This document shows positions 31,596 to 43,600 of a stretch of 64,000 nt of DNA, one piece after another. The notes under the pieces were generated by a model. That model was not told the origin of the DNA and searched no databases. It was given only the letters and a program-made list of their open reading frames with translations. Position numbers and translations under genes: made by a program. The first letter of the stretch is position 1; each line of letters begins with the position of its first letter. This DNA comes from Trichodelitschia bisporula. Lineage: Eukaryota; Ascomycota; Dothideomycetes; Phaeotrichales; Phaeotrichaceae. Location: assembly GCA_010356995.1 (NCBI GenBank), contig ML996690.1, forward strand, positions 1,086,217 through 1,150,216, read 5' to 3'.

Positions 31596-33959
31596 ATGGA
31601 CGACTGGGGCGACCCGTGGGCCGAGACTGCGGAGAACACGAACATCAAGAGGCCACCTGCGATCAGCAACGACAATGTGAAGCCTTCCATATTTGGAGGA
31701 TTCGAGGATGAAGCAGGGTGGGGAGACTGGGAGACAGCTGCACCAGGACCCTGGGGAGAGAGCCAGTCTAATACTTTTGGCACTGAGGCGCGCGAGCCTT
31801 CAGAGGCCAGCGATACCTACCTAAATGAGGATACTTTGGCGACGGAAACGACCTCTCCTTCGCTAGGAGACTGGCAAGATCCCCCGACTTGGAACGCGGT
31901 GCATCTTGAAGAAGCTTCCCTCGGTCAACAGCTGGAGGGGCCCCACCTTGGCCTCGGAGGACACATTACTGAATGGGATGGGAATCTGCGGCAGCATTCT
32001 ACATCGGAGGCCAGCACCATTGTCACCAATGATACTCATGCAGAGATACTAGGTCACCATGCAGCTTCCGACATTACTTTCTCGCATCCGGTCGTGGAGG
32101 ATGGCTCTTCAATACTGTCGTCTATTGCATCCTCCGGCGTGAGCGTCAATTACGAAAAGCCTCAAGACTCGCCGAGGACCTCGATCGACAGCGGCATCCA
32201 CTTGAAAGCAGATGAAGAAATCACTTCATCTAAAAAGTCATTTGGCGTTGTTCATGCTGAAAGAATCATTGATGGATACCTGGAAAAAGGTGGCATTGCG
32301 GTTCCCGGTCACGAGATAGGAAATGTGGTTGTGGATGGTGAGGGCAGTACACCGAGCAGCGGTTCCGGAAATGGCCTAGGCATCGATGTTGTTATCGACC
32401 GGGAGCACAAGCATGCCTTCAATGACACCGCGGTCTTTCAAGCAGATCTCTCACTCATTGACTCGCTATATCCAGCTCGGAAAGGCCCTAGTACACAACA
32501 GCCCCCTCTGGACACGTTGATATCGACAACTTCAGCCCGAAAGGCGTGGTACCGCCTCACGCGCGGGCAAACTCTTCGTGAATTTAACAAGGGCGACGCC
32601 GACGACAATTATATTCGCGTTGCCTGGCCCGATTCGGCCATCCGGTCCGAAGTTCTAAGGACTGTTGCGCGATGGACAGTCGAGGACAAGGCAAATGGCG
32701 GTCGTACCAATCTGGGCGGAAGGCCAGGCGCTTCATTTAGCTGGGGAGACTTCAAAAGCGACGTCAAGCCAGTACATCGACCGGGCTTCTCCCTCAGTGG
32801 AGATACTCGATCGTTTTCTACTGAACTTTGCAGTCCGACGAGCCCAAAGCACCGAACCACCCGGTCTGTCAGTGCACGAGCTTTTGTAGAAAGCCCAAAC
32901 GACATAGCTCAGTTCAATTGGAGTTCATCGGCAAATACTGCGGCATTACCCATCCTACCGAAAGTACCAGCCAAGGATTTCGAAAGGGCCGTAGAACACG
33001 ACGATCAGCGTATTGACGGTGGCACGGCCTCGCACATAGGCCATTCTCGTCAATCTGCCTCCCTTAGCATCGCTGCGGAGCAAGCGCCTGCGACTTTACA
33101 CCGCCGTTCCGCCACGAATGTCATCTCTTCTAGCAACCTAGAGGAGGCACTCAGTCTTACGACACGTAGGGATTTTCAGTTCCCTCTAACTCGGAATGGG
33201 GCCCTAAGCTCGGAAAATGAGCGCGCCCAAACTCCTAAAGATGCAGATGCGCCGGATGTTTCCTCCGTGCAACCGGGCACTGGGTCGACAATTACTCAAG
33301 CCCCTGACGACGATGAGGACGAGGAGTGGGGAGACATGGTTGGAGCCTCGCCGACTCCGGAGATTATTTCCACGCCAGCACTGGTACCTCAGGAAGTCAC
33401 TTCGGCGCCCTCTAGTGCAGACGCAGACAACATCTCCGTCCAAAAGCGCCGCCCGCCAGATATTGTACTCCCGCTGAGCAAGCAGCCACTTCTGATCCCC
33501 CGAGTTCTCAGTCCCAGCCGCAAAGCCGCTTTCGAGGCGGCACGAGTCTCCCGGACCTTGAGCTCTCAAGTCTCAGATCCTCCTCCTCTCACCCTGGATA
33601 CTACCCAGCCAACTCTCCAACGGCAACCCTCCGTTGCAAAGCTCAGATCTTCACTTTCGGCGACCCCTACGAGCCCCTGGAGGCCGTCGCCCAGCTTGAG
33701 GGAAAGCCCTTTCTCAAGTCAAGCGCTCTCCCCATCATCCAAAATATCAGCTTCTTCATCTCATTCTCCAGTGGCATCCGAAGCGACGAGGCCTATCGCC
33801 GATACTGATTGGTGGCTACAGCCGAGTTTCACGCAGGAGGAGTTTGGCATGATTGAGGCAAGCCTTGAGCGAGAAGCTCCGGAGCGAGTACAGATGGAGA
33901 TAAGCGAGGCGGCACTTGAGATCATTCGTGGCCTTCCTGACCTCTCTTACATGTTGTAA
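31596..33959 (+). CDS. conserved fungal protein with acidic Trp motifs
   Basis: This is an intronless 787-residue protein. It begins MDDWGDPWAET and repeats acidic tryptophan motifs (EAGWGDWETA, EEWGDMVGA, DTDWWLQPSF), which resemble adaptor-binding peptides of trafficking or phosphatase-interacting proteins. A compact segment at about residues 310-390 (RKAWYRLTRGQTLREFNKGD, DNYIRVAWP, EVLRTVARWTVED) is the only part that looks folded and conserved. The rest is long Ser/Pro/Thr-rich disordered sequence. The C-terminus is a short amphipathic helix (SEAALEIIRGLPDLSYML). I recall similar hypothetical proteins in other filamentous fungi but no function. A role in membrane traffic is only suggested by the Trp motifs. 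Confidence 0.75.
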   Translation: MDDWGDPWAETAENTNIKRPPAISNDNVKPSIFGGFEDEAGWGDWETAAPGPWGESQSNTFGTEAREPSEASDTYLNEDTLATETTSPSLGDWQDPPTWNAVHLEEASLGQQLEGPHLGLGGHITEWDGNLRQHSTSEASTIVTNDTHAEILGHHAASDITFSHPVVEDGSSILSSIASSGVSVNYEKPQDSPRTSIDSGIHLKADEEITSSKKSFGVVHAERIIDGYLEKGGIAVPGHEIGNVVVDGEGSTPSSGSGNGLGIDVVIDREHKHAFNDTAVFQADLSLIDSLYPARKGPSTQQPPLDTLISTTSARKAWYRLTRGQTLREFNKGDADDNYIRVAWPDSAIRSEVLRTVARWTVEDKANGGRTNLGGRPGASFSWGDFKSDVKPVHRPGFSLSGDTRSFSTELCSPTSPKHRTTRSVSARAFVESPNDIAQFNWSSSANTAALPILPKVPAKDFERAVEHDDQRIDGGTASHIGHSRQSASLSIAAEQAPATLHRRSATNVISSSNLEEALSLTTRRDFQFPLTRNGALSSENERAQTPKDADAPDVSSVQPGTGSTITQAPDDDEDEEWGDMVGASPTPEIISTPALVPQEVTSAPSSADADNISVQKRRPPDIVLPLSKQPLLIPRVLSPSRKAAFEAARVSRTLSSQVSDPPPLTLDTTQPTLQRQPSVAKLRSSLSATPTSPWRPSPSLRESPFSSQALSPSSKISASSSHSPVASEATRPIADTDWWLQPSFTQEEFGMIEASLEREAPERVQMEISEAALEIIRGLPDLSYML

Positions 33960-34446
33960 CGCCCGCGCCGTATTCTGACGGTACATCGACGCTTCCTGCT
34001 GAAAGATCTACCAGAGAAAACGATATAAAAATGTCCATACTCGATATGGACATACAACTGTAGGCTGAGACTTCTCTCAGCGAGTTTGTGCCTTTTACGC
34101 ATTGATGCGAGCTGATAGTTATGGGATGAGTCCGTTTCTTGTAATCTCATGATACCACATGTTAGGCGTATAGGCTGGGATAATTGCATTTCCCTGCGTA
34201 CATAGCATGGTGTTATCTACTTGATAGTGTTATATGAGTCAGTGCAAACTTGTCGTGATCGTGAATGATTTTCGTCATGTTGTTGCATGTGATGCAAGGC
34301 TCGCCGTTATCTGATCCGATATCGGAGCGGCTGCTGACTAGGCTTGGCATCGGCTGATCCGGCACCGGTGGAAAAGGATAATCAGATTGATCTTATCTCG
34401 CATCACCCTCCCCCTCCTCATTCCATCATCACCCCTCCACACAACA
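33960..34446. promoter_or_regulatory. hapX promoter region
   Basis: 487 bp between the preceding stop and the hapX ATG. It holds an exact SreA-type GATA site (34307-34315) and a second TTATCT at about 34392. No CCAAT box was noticed close to the start. Confidence 0.55.
34307..34315 (-). promoter_or_regulatory. SreA-type GATA-factor site (ATCWGATAA)
   Basis: The plus strand reads TTATCTGAT, the complement of ATCAGATAA, an exact match to the iron-responsive GATA-repressor consensus ATCWGATAA known from Aspergillus SreA. It lies 132 bp before the hapX ATG. A 9-bp match could be chance, but location and known biology agree. Confidence 0.6.
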
Positions 34447-36106
34447 ATGGTGGCTTCTTCACCGGCCGGCGCCATCCCGTCCTCATCGTCAGCAGACTCG
34501 CACTCCTCGCAAAAGGATGCCTGCTTTTCCACCAACTCCAATTCCTCCTCAGCAGCTTCAAGTCCCGCTCCTGCCCTCCTCGCCCGCCCATCCATCTCAA
34601 CCTCCATCGCGCAGAAACCCTTCCCCATCAGCGTCCTGTCGCCCGCCACAACGGCCGACTTCTCCCCCCATGGCCTCTCCCTCTCGCCACCCGCGAGTAC
34701 GGGTCCGATGAGCACGCGTATCAGCGTGCCCGCGCGCCCCAAGCCGGGTCGCAAGGCCGCAACCGATGAGCCGCAGAGTAAACGCAAGGCGCAGAACCGA
34801 CAGGCGCAACGTAACTTCCGTGCTCGTAAGCAAGAGCAGGCTCAAACGCTAGAGGTTACCTGCGCCAATCTGCGCCAGGATCTAGAGCATTGCAATGAGG
34901 AGATTGCTCGCTTGCAGGCGGCGCTGGAAGAGTCCGGACGAGCATTTGCGGCGGTGAAGGGTGGGTTGGAGGGGAAGCAGGCTGAGCTGGATGGTGTGCT
35001 TGGGCAGGTTGCGGGGTTGCAGCAGGAGGTGGAGAAGTGGAGGATGCTGGCTGTTGAGGCGGATAAGGCGCGGCTGGTGCTGCATAATGATGCTGTCACT
35101 TCTCAAGAGGAGATTCAGAAGGAGAAGGCAAGAGCGGATCGAGCTGAGGCTCAATTGACTCAAATCGCCAATTTTGTTGCTAACAAGCCGACGGGTAATG
35201 CCCTCCTCTGTCCATCGCCGTTCCGGCTGACTTTTGCCTTTAGACGTACCTACGCTAAAAGATACTCCGCAAGATCCCAAACCGGCCAACGGCTGTGGGA
35301 ACTGCGGAGAGAACGGCTCATGTGCGTGCGTAGACTCGTATCTCGACACCGCCCTCGGGAACCCGGTCCCATCACATCTCCTCCGCAACCAGCCTCCAGC
35401 TTCCATGTCCATCGACTCCATCCTCTCTCCCCACAACTCCTCCCGCCGCAACGCCCAGCAACCACCTTCAACAGACGACCTAACGCCCCCCCACGACGAC
35501 CTCGAAACCGACTTCACACAACTCTTCACCAAGCGACCTCCAGCTCCCGCTCCAGCCCCACAACCCGCACCTGTCCCCGTCCGCCGCGCTCCCGAACTCT
35601 CCGTCGACGAACGCTGCGGCTTCTGCACCGAAGGCTCCTCCTGCCCCTGCGCCGAAGAAGCTGCCCTGAAAAAGATAAACCCCAACCCGCCCCGCCCACC
35701 CACGCACCCTCCAGCACCCAGTTCCCACGCCACCGCCCCCGGCCCCGGCTCCTGCGATCTCTGCCAGCGCGACCCCGTCCGCCGCGCCTGGTGCATTGAC
35801 GCCGCATCCGGGCACCCACGCCCGCACTCACCGGGTCTAGACGGCGACGCCATGCCCCTGCCCAAGCGGCGCCGGCGCAACGAGGCCCCGACGCTGCCGT
35901 GCGTGGATGCCTATCCTGTGTATAAGAAACTGGAGTCTAGTGCGAAGAGCGTCGGGTATGATGATGTGTTGCGCGAGTTTTTGCGCAGCAGGCCCGTGGG
36001 ACGGAGGAGTCCGAGACGGAAGAGGAATTTTACGGCGATGGAGGTAGATGTTGGGGAGGTGCTTGCTTCGTTGCATCGGCAGGGGGATGGGGGCGGGATG
36101 GGATAG
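34447..36106 (+). CDS. hapX: HapX-type bZIP iron regulator
   Basis: Exons 34447-35194 and 35244-36106 (49-nt intron) give 536 residues. The start is the ATG in ACAACAATGG; the frame upstream has no ATG. A Hap4-like CCAAT-complex-binding motif (ISVPARPKPGRKAATDEP) leads directly into the bZIP basic region (KRKAQNRQAQRNFRARKQEQ) and a long coiled coil. The second exon carries four cysteine-rich regions typical of HapX: GCGNCGENGSCACVD, RCGFCTEGSSCPCAEE, GSCDLCQRDPVRRAWC and LPCVDAYPVY. HapX senses iron, probably through Fe-S binding to such cysteines. It represses iron-consuming genes in scarcity and activates storage in excess, together with the CCAAT-binding complex. The gene ends 86 bp from convergent QTRT2. 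Confidence 0.88.
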
Positions 36107-36192
36107 GGGGCGGGGGCGTGGATGATGTATTGGTGTGGAAATGGGGTGCTAAAATACGTGTATCTACGCAGGGTTAATGAGTTTTATTAGAG

Positions 36193-37663
36193 CTACTTCA
36201 TCTCTTCGTCTTCTAGTGCTTTTCCCAGTCCATGCTCTTGCAGCTCCTCGGCATCGATATCCGGGTCCGGCATCGTCGCATCGGCGATGTTCTCCGCCAT
36301 GTCATCGAGCTTATTGTACGCCTTCGGGTTAGCCTTCGGCTCGCCATGCCCCTTCGACTTGAACTGGTATCCCCTAACGCGCGGTCCCGGCCCTGCTGCG
36401 CTGGGCATATCGGCCTCATACGCACGACTGAAGGCCTCGACATCAGCCTCAAACGTCTCCCGGGCTATACTCTGCCGCACACCGGCGAAGAACTCGCTCA
36501 TCACAGAGTGGTTGTGAAGTTGTAGCAATACCCAGCCTAGCATCTCCTTCGTCGCGAGCAGGTGGTGGATGTACGCCCTGTGGTGGTTTGTACACGCAAA
36601 ACATGTGCACCCGGGGCGAAGGGGGGAGAGATCGATGGTGTGCTCTGCGGACCAGAGACTGGTGGCTAGTGGCAGGGGGTCGGCGTGCGGTGCAGGGGCC
36701 GGGGCTGGGAATGTGAAGTCCAGCGCGAAGCCGGCGTCTGAGGCGTGGTCGACGAAGGGCAGGATGAAGAGATCCACCCCCAGCGCTATCTCACGGAGTA
36801 TGGCCACGGGATTCGCGGGCGTGGTGAGCGCGAGCCGGGGCAGGAGTTGGAGTTCTTCCGGGAGGTCAAGGAGGGACTCGGTGTCATACACCGCTAACCC
36901 ACTTATATGCGGCCTATAATCAGGATCGCAAAGCAGCTGCGTATACCACATCTGCTGCTCAGGCGCAAGCGGGAGCAGCGGCGCGAAGACAGCGGGGTAA
37001 GGCGTCTCCTGGGCGCGGGTGAGCATGGTGCTGACCCAGAGATCGGTGCGGTCGGTGGATTTCTCAGCGCGCTTGCGGCTACTCGTCGGCGGGACGATGT
37101 CTCCAGGGGCTATTATGATATCCGGCTGCAGGGCCGCGCCGGCGCTGATGTACTCCTCGATGTCGAGGGTGCGGAACCCGACGGACGTGCATATTGACAG
37201 CGTGGCATTTGTATTTGCCGCTGGGCTCTCGACGGGGGGCACGCGCCGGGGACCGAGGATGAGGAGAGGGGCGGGGGAGTGGTGCGTGAAGGCGCGGAGG
37301 CGGGAGCCCGTACTATCGGGGTGTATCTCAAAAACTGGCGGTACGCGCGGCGGGGTCTTTTCGATGACTAGAGCGGCGCGAGGCGATGATCAGTCTTGTG
37401 CGCTCTGGCGGGGCGGGATACGCACAGTCTTCGAGGCCTAGGTAGAGGGCGCGGATGTCGGTGTGCTTTTGCAGGTTGTCGTGCGCGAGGTGCGGGACGA
37501 CGCCACGCGAGGTGTTTGCTGCGTAGTGGGGTGTTTGGATGGGGGAGCGGCTGCGCAGGGCGAGGGTGCCGAGGCGGGCGACGGGGCGGGAGAGGGTGCT
37601 GGTGAGGGCGAAGGGGGGCATCTCGGGGAGCTTGGGGGGGCTCGAGACGGTGGGTTCGGCCAT
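36193..37663 (-). CDS. qtrt2: queuine tRNA-ribosyltransferase accessory subunit 2
   Basis: Exons 37663-37426 and 37367-36193 join across a 58-nt intron (GTGCGT donor, CTCTAG acceptor), giving 470 residues and restoring the conserved stretch LGLEDFIEKTPPRVPPVFE. The TGT-family zinc site GCTCFACTNHHRAYIHHLL is intact (three Cys and a His), followed by MLGWVLLQLHNHSVMSEFF. Together with the catalytic subunit QTRT1, this protein exchanges guanine-34 for queuine in tRNAs with GUN anticodons. The N-terminal half is divergent, as is usual for QTRT2, and I cannot judge its active-site residues. The start at 37663 was chosen as the first ATG of the frame; MPPFALTS at 37621 is an alternative. Fungi do not make queuine, so the gene implies salvage. 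Confidence 0.9.
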
Positions 37664-37905
37664 TGTGTGTGGAGGAGGGAGGGGGAGGGTGATGGGTTGA
37701 CGTTGGTGGGGTTGCGCGCTCGGAGGTTTAAAAACGCGCGCCACCTCGACGTCACGTCAAAACGCGCGGGTTGTGCTACGGATCTGGTTACACAGTTTTG
37801 AAGGTGAGGATTTTTACATCGGTTGTGAAACTGATATGGATGCTTCGGAGACTTCATGCGGATTTTTCTTGTCCGCTGGTTATCTTTTCAAAATAGTACT
37901 GCCGC

Positions 37906-39194
37906 TTAATCCAGAACATACGCGTCGTTCCATTCCTCCTCCGTGATGTGCGTCGCCTTTTGTCGGGCAGGTTTACTCAACGGGCTCAGCACATGTTCTC
38001 GCAAGGCATCCTCCTCGAGACCACTCTTGACGCTTTCCAACTCCGCATCGTACCTCGCCAGGAGCCAGTCGTCGTACTCCTCCGAATCCACATCAGGCAT
38101 CGGCGTCTTCTCAGATGTCTTCGCTTTGGCGCGGACTCTCGGCGGCTTGAATAGCTCTTCCACCAAACTTTGTCCTCGGGTTCTGAGACTGAGCTCTTTC
38201 GCTAGCAAACCCCAAGATGTGTGGCTGTTGCACGATGGGCAATCCCCGCCTATTGGAACAAATTCATCTTCTCCTAGGAAGTGGCTGGAAAGACAGGAGA
38301 GGTGGGACACAGCCACGCAGCCATCATGAGGACACACGAGAAGCAACGACTCGGAAGCCTCCATCTTCTTTCGACACACAGAACAGCGGCAGTTCATGTC
38401 CGGAGTGAGAAGCGCCCTCGTCTTCTCCAAGTACGGCTTGATGTGAGCATAGGTCACATCAATTTGAGACAAAGCCGTAGGCGGAGGGTCGAGAGCCCCC
38501 GCTCGGCTGCTCGGAGTGTCAGGAGGCTCGTAAAGGGTGACCGTGATGCCGCTCCTCGGTGCTCCGCTGGCCTTCTTGCTCCACTTTGTCCACATGGTAT
38601 GGACATCTTCGCAGAAAAAACCGACCGCAAGCGGCATTCGCTCAAAGGTCTTTGATCTCAACAACAGGTGCAGGTTGTGAACTCTGGCGTTGATAGAGAT
38701 GCGCGGAGCTGGCGGCTTTTTCCGGGTGCGCGTGCCGTCGGGGCCGGCGGGCTTCGACTTGGCTGTGGTGATACGATTGTCCTCGCTGATGTGGCGCGTG
38801 AGGTGCGGATGTTGCCAGGCCCATCTTCATAATGTTAGCAAATCGGGATTTTATGTAGAGACCGAGTTTGACGTTGTGCTAAGAAGCCAGATATACGGAT
38901 GTATGATGTGGCGAGCCTCATAGCAACACCATCTTGATGTAAACAAACAAAGATCGCCACCTACTCAAATTGCAATGCAGCCACCTGCGACGGGAAGCCA
39001 TGAACAATGCAAGCAACCTCCCATGGTCGCAGCGACTCTCTCGACGTACGCACTGCACCCCCCTTCGAGAGGCCATTGTGTTGCTGTAAGCGCCGGTGGA
39101 TGTTGGGCGTTGAGCCTATGTAGTGTGATGTTCGGCTGACGGTGGAGCGGAGGAGGTAGCAGGAGTAAAAGGCCGGAATGACGCGGGAATCCAT
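37906..39194 (-). CDS. slx1: SLX1, catalytic subunit of the SLX1-SLX4 structure-specific endonuclease
   Basis: Exons 39194-38965 and 38824-37906 join across a 140-nt intron, long for this window, giving 382 residues. The GIY-YIG nuclease domain occupies residues 1-85: [26 protein letters not shown], and the catalytic Glu region AALQFEWAWQHP, which is formed across the splice junction. A RING-like zinc finger follows near residues 210-280 ([36 protein letters not shown]). SLX1 with SLX4 cuts Holliday junctions and 5' flaps in recombination and rDNA maintenance. The C-terminal extension is acidic and fungal in type. The ATG at 39194 fits the family start; codons upstream are in frame but lack an ATG. 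Confidence 0.92.
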
Positions 39195-40656
39195 GCTTCT
39201 CGGATGATAGAGACGACAATCACACTGCACGCATTGACCAAAACATGTAGTATGTTGTAAAGATGCGGTTAGGTCTATTCTTGGATACTCGCGATGAGGA
39301 ACGGTAGGGAGTGTTGTGCCTGCAGAGGAAGGTCAAACCAAAGTCAAGGGAGCGGGGATGGGTTTGTCCAATCATGGTTGACGAATGGGGTGGACAGGCT
39401 CAAAATGTTGCATCGAAGCAAGGCGATCGACGACACCTGGGACGGACAAGCGCCTTGTCTCCGCATTGCACACAACGTCAGGACATGTCAGCTGGTTAAA
39501 AGCTGGGGAAACACATATATCTCGGTCATTGGGACATGCAAACTGAAGAGAGACGGAAAAGGTAAATATTACGTCTGACAAATGTTTAGAAACCACTCCT
39601 TCCGTGCGCCCGCATATCCCCTGGCATAGGTATAAAAGCCCAAGGAGTTTGACGGCAGATATACAAGAGTTGCTGTTAGAAGGTTCGTCGCAAATGACAG
39701 CTGGCTGAAACCTAGAATGTAGAAGGGAAACAGGGAGTCTTGGTGTGGGGACAATAGATCGAGAAGGCTGGAATGGGAAGTGACTTTAAAAGGATATCGA
39801 GATGGAATGGGGCCGGCCTTCTATGCACTGTATGGTTGTGCACACGTGCTATGGTATGCGTTATGCGAGAGGTGATGGCGGCGAAAAAAGGGCGACCAAT
39901 ATTTATGCGGACGGGCCATCGTGCTATGGGGGCGATGGAAGGCATGGAAGGCATGGAAGGAGGCGGACGGATGAGAAAAGTGATCTGATATCCCACAGCT
40001 GAATTGCCTGATACTCTACCAAGAGAAAGGCAAGATACACAAAATAGAACAGGCGAAGAGGCACGAGGGTTGGGATGAGAGTGGAAGATGGTGCAGTAAA
40101 GAGAGAGAAGTTAGGAGAGGCCAGGGAAAAATGCGCTAAGCATAGCCGAACCTTGCGGCGTACCTGTCGGTGCTCTCTCCATCTCCCGCCCTCAGCATCT
40201 TCCTCCATCATCCTTCCCCCCCATCTTCCCTCTCCTCCTCCACATATCTCTCCACACCAACTCTCTCCAACGCCAAACTTCCACCGCCCTTACCAACTAA
40301 CCTTCATCGGTTTATTAGGCGATCCCACGTCGCTCTTTTCGCATCGTCTGGTTTTCATCTGCATTCCATTTGCCGCTGCACGCAAAGCCACACATACCAC
40401 ACAGCTGGGCCTCCCACTGGTGTCCTTGGCCTGAGATTGTTCCCCCATCACCTTGAACTCCCTTCGTCTTCCCCCCACAACCCTATCGCGAAACCTCGAA
40501 GGCGCCCATTTCCATCTTCCACAGCTGGCCAGGATATGTCCGAGCTTCTGCCGTTGCCTTGACCCCGGGGAAACCTACAACTTCCAACAAACCTCCATCA
40601 ATCCATATCACCAGCCCCAGCCCCGCGAAATAGCATCATTTTCAGCGCTCTCCGAT
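39195..40656. promoter_or_regulatory. divergent region slx1 / kdmB
   Basis: No gene is supported in this 1.46-kb gap. The right end (40190-40650) is strongly pyrimidine-rich, as in many fungal 5' leaders, and is probably the kdmB promoter and leader. A short repeat of the GGAAGGCAT type sits at about 39936-39960. Confidence 0.45.
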
Positions 40657-43600
40657 ATGGTCGTGCCTCCGGCCACCGGAGGTATGCCTTCGATGACCGC
40701 TTCCCCTTCGATGCGCAACAGCCTATCCAACGGATATGCAACTACCAGCGCACCCCGCGGCAAGATGGCGGGCAACAGCGCCGCACACGCTGCTGGAGCA
40801 TCGCAGCCAGAGAAGCCACAACAGCCCTTGAGCATCCGCAAAGCTCAACCTCTGGATCTGTCGACAGTCGAGCGGCGGGGACAGGCCAACGCTCCGAGGG
40901 AGAAGGAGCCCAAAACTTCGCGCCCGCATGGTCTCCAGGAGGCCCCGACGTTTCGGCCAACGGAAGAAGAGTTCAAGGACCCCTTCGAGTACATCCGCAA
41001 GATCGCCCCCGAGGGTGCCAAGTACGGCCTCGTCAAGATCATTCCTCCTGAAGGCTGGGACCCCGACTTCGCAATTGACACTGAAACCTTTCACTTCAGG
41101 ACTCGGCGTCAAGAGCTGAACCTTGCGGAAGGCGGTATGGTGCCTCTATTTCGTTTGACGATTCCAAATACTAACCAAACTTTCGTAGGCACGCGTGCCA
41201 ACCTGAACTATCTTGACCAGCTCGCCAAGTTCCATAAACAGCGCAGTGGAACCAACCTCAATCGCTTTCCCAGTGTGGACAAGCGGCCGTTAGATTTGTA
41301 CAAGCTCAAGAAGTTTGTCGAGGATAAGGGCGGGTTCGATACTGTCTGCCGCCAGAAGCGATGGGCAGAGATTGGTCGCGATCTGGGCTACAGCGGGAAG
41401 ATCATGTCCTCGCTTTCCACGTCACTGAAGAACTCGTTTCAAAAGTGGCTCCAGCCCTACGAGGACTGGTTGAAGTTCAACAAGCCCAATGTTCTCCACC
41501 AGCAGGAAATCGAGAACGGCGGTCCATATACTCCGTCCCCGGCTCAGACTCCGATCGCCTCCCACCGGCAAACTCCAAACAGCATGAGGCCCAGCTCCCC
41601 GGCCGCTCGCGCATCGGCTGCGCTTAATTCCACTCTGCAGGATGGGCACAGCGCACCGATACCTTCCGTGGAAACAGCGCCGCCTCGTCCGCCGACGACG
41701 TCTGGATTCACCGCAGTCAACGCTGGTGGTGGGTTTACGGCTGTGAATGCGCCGACATCATCATATTCCGCCATCAACACTGCAAATGGTAGACTTCGCG
41801 AAGCAGATCCTGTGCGTTCTACCGGTCGGTCTACGCCACGCGACAGCCCGTTTACGCCGGCACCGCAATCCTCAAAGGGGACGCCTAGTCTTTCACACCT
41901 CTCTCAAGCTTTAGCCTTGAACGGAAATGCGAGTGCGCTCAAGAGACACCTGTCCACGGACACTGACGGAAATGCGGAAGAGAGTGTCGATGCATCGGGT
42001 CGTCGTAGTAAGCGTCACAAGAAAGGTGCGTGCTTCTGTAAATTCTTGTGCGTCGCATGGCGTCTCGGTGTCCTCCGCCGGGACTGTCTGTCGCACAACC
42101 CCCTCCTCCTGCGCTTCAGCCAGACGCTGCCGAATGCCGCCGCGCGAACCAAAAAGTTTCGCGAATCAGGGCTAACCTCGCCGCAACAGATGCCGCGCCG
42201 ACTGTTACTGGGTCCCACATGGTCCAACCCCGCCTCCCGGCTCCTCACCTGCATCCTCCACGTGACCGCTCAAAGGAAAAACCGGGCGAGGTAAGTAGTC
42301 ATTTGTTGCTTTCTCCATTGCTTGAGCTGATGCGTAAATACAGCAGTGCGAATCTTGCGGTAAAGCTGACGAACCCACCGCCATTCTTCTTTGCGACAGC
42401 TGCGATGCTGGGTACCATCGCTACTGCCTGGAGCCGCCTCTCAAAGCCACACCTGAGACAGATTGGCATTGTCCGAAATGTCTGGTCGGCACTGGTGACT
42501 TTGGCTTCGAAGAAGGTGGGATTTACTCACTGAAGCAGTTTCAAGAGAAGGCAAAGCACTTCAAGGACAATTACTTTGCCGGGAAGATGCCCTTCGATCC
42601 CGTCCTCAACGCTTGGAAGCCGGTAACCGAGGAAGACGTCGAGAAAGAGTTCTGGCGCCTTACGGAGAGCTTGGTCGAAACTGTGGAAGTGGAGTACGGG
42701 GCGGATATCCATTCGACCACGCATGGCAGCGGATTCCCGACCATCAACCAGAAGCCGGACAGCCCGTATTGCATGGATCCCTGGAACCTAAATGTGTTGC
42801 CCATGGACAAGAACTCGCTGTTCCGACACATCAACACTGATATTTCGGGAATGACTGTACCGTGGCTGTACGTTGGAATGTGCTTTTCCACATTTTGCTG
42901 GCACAGCGAAGATCACTACACCTACTCAGCCAACTATCAGCATTTCGGCGCGACGAAAACCTGGTACGGGATTCCTGCTGACGATGCTGCGCGTTTCGAA
43001 GAGGCGATGAAGGAAGCCGTGCCCGAACTTTTCGAGCAGCAGCCGGACCTTCTCTTCCAGCTCGTCACGTTGCTTCAACCCGAGAAGCTCAAGAAGGCTG
43101 GAGTGCGCGTCTACGCTCTTGACCAACGCGCCGGGCAGTTTGTCGTTACATTTCCGCAGGCCTACCACGCGGGGTTCAACCATGGCTTCAACTTCAACGA
43201 AGCCGTCAACTTTGCCCCTCCCGATTGGGAACCGTTTGGTGCAGCAGCTGTTCAGCGCCTTCGTGATTTCCGGAGGCAGCCAGTCTTTTGTCACGAAGAA
43301 CTTCTGTTCACGGCAGCCTCGCGCGATCCTGGCATCAAGACTGCGAGATGGCTCGGTCCAGCCCTGCAAAAGACGATGGATTCCGAGCTGAAGGCCCGTG
43401 CCGATTTTGCGGCGCAGTATAAGCGGGCTAAGGATCACATCGACATCGACAGTGGCACTACCACCAGCTTTCCTTTCGAGAAAGATACCCATGACTTGCC
43501 AGAAGAGGACGTAGTGTGCTCCTATTGCAAAGCATTTTGCTACCTCTCTCGGTTTGTGTGCCACAAATCCTGGAAACCAGTCTGCTTGCTCCATGCCGGA

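Noticed and set aside
34882-35880. 332-codon minus-strand frame
   Set aside because: Antisense of hapX coding sequence; composition explained by C-rich codons on the plus strand.
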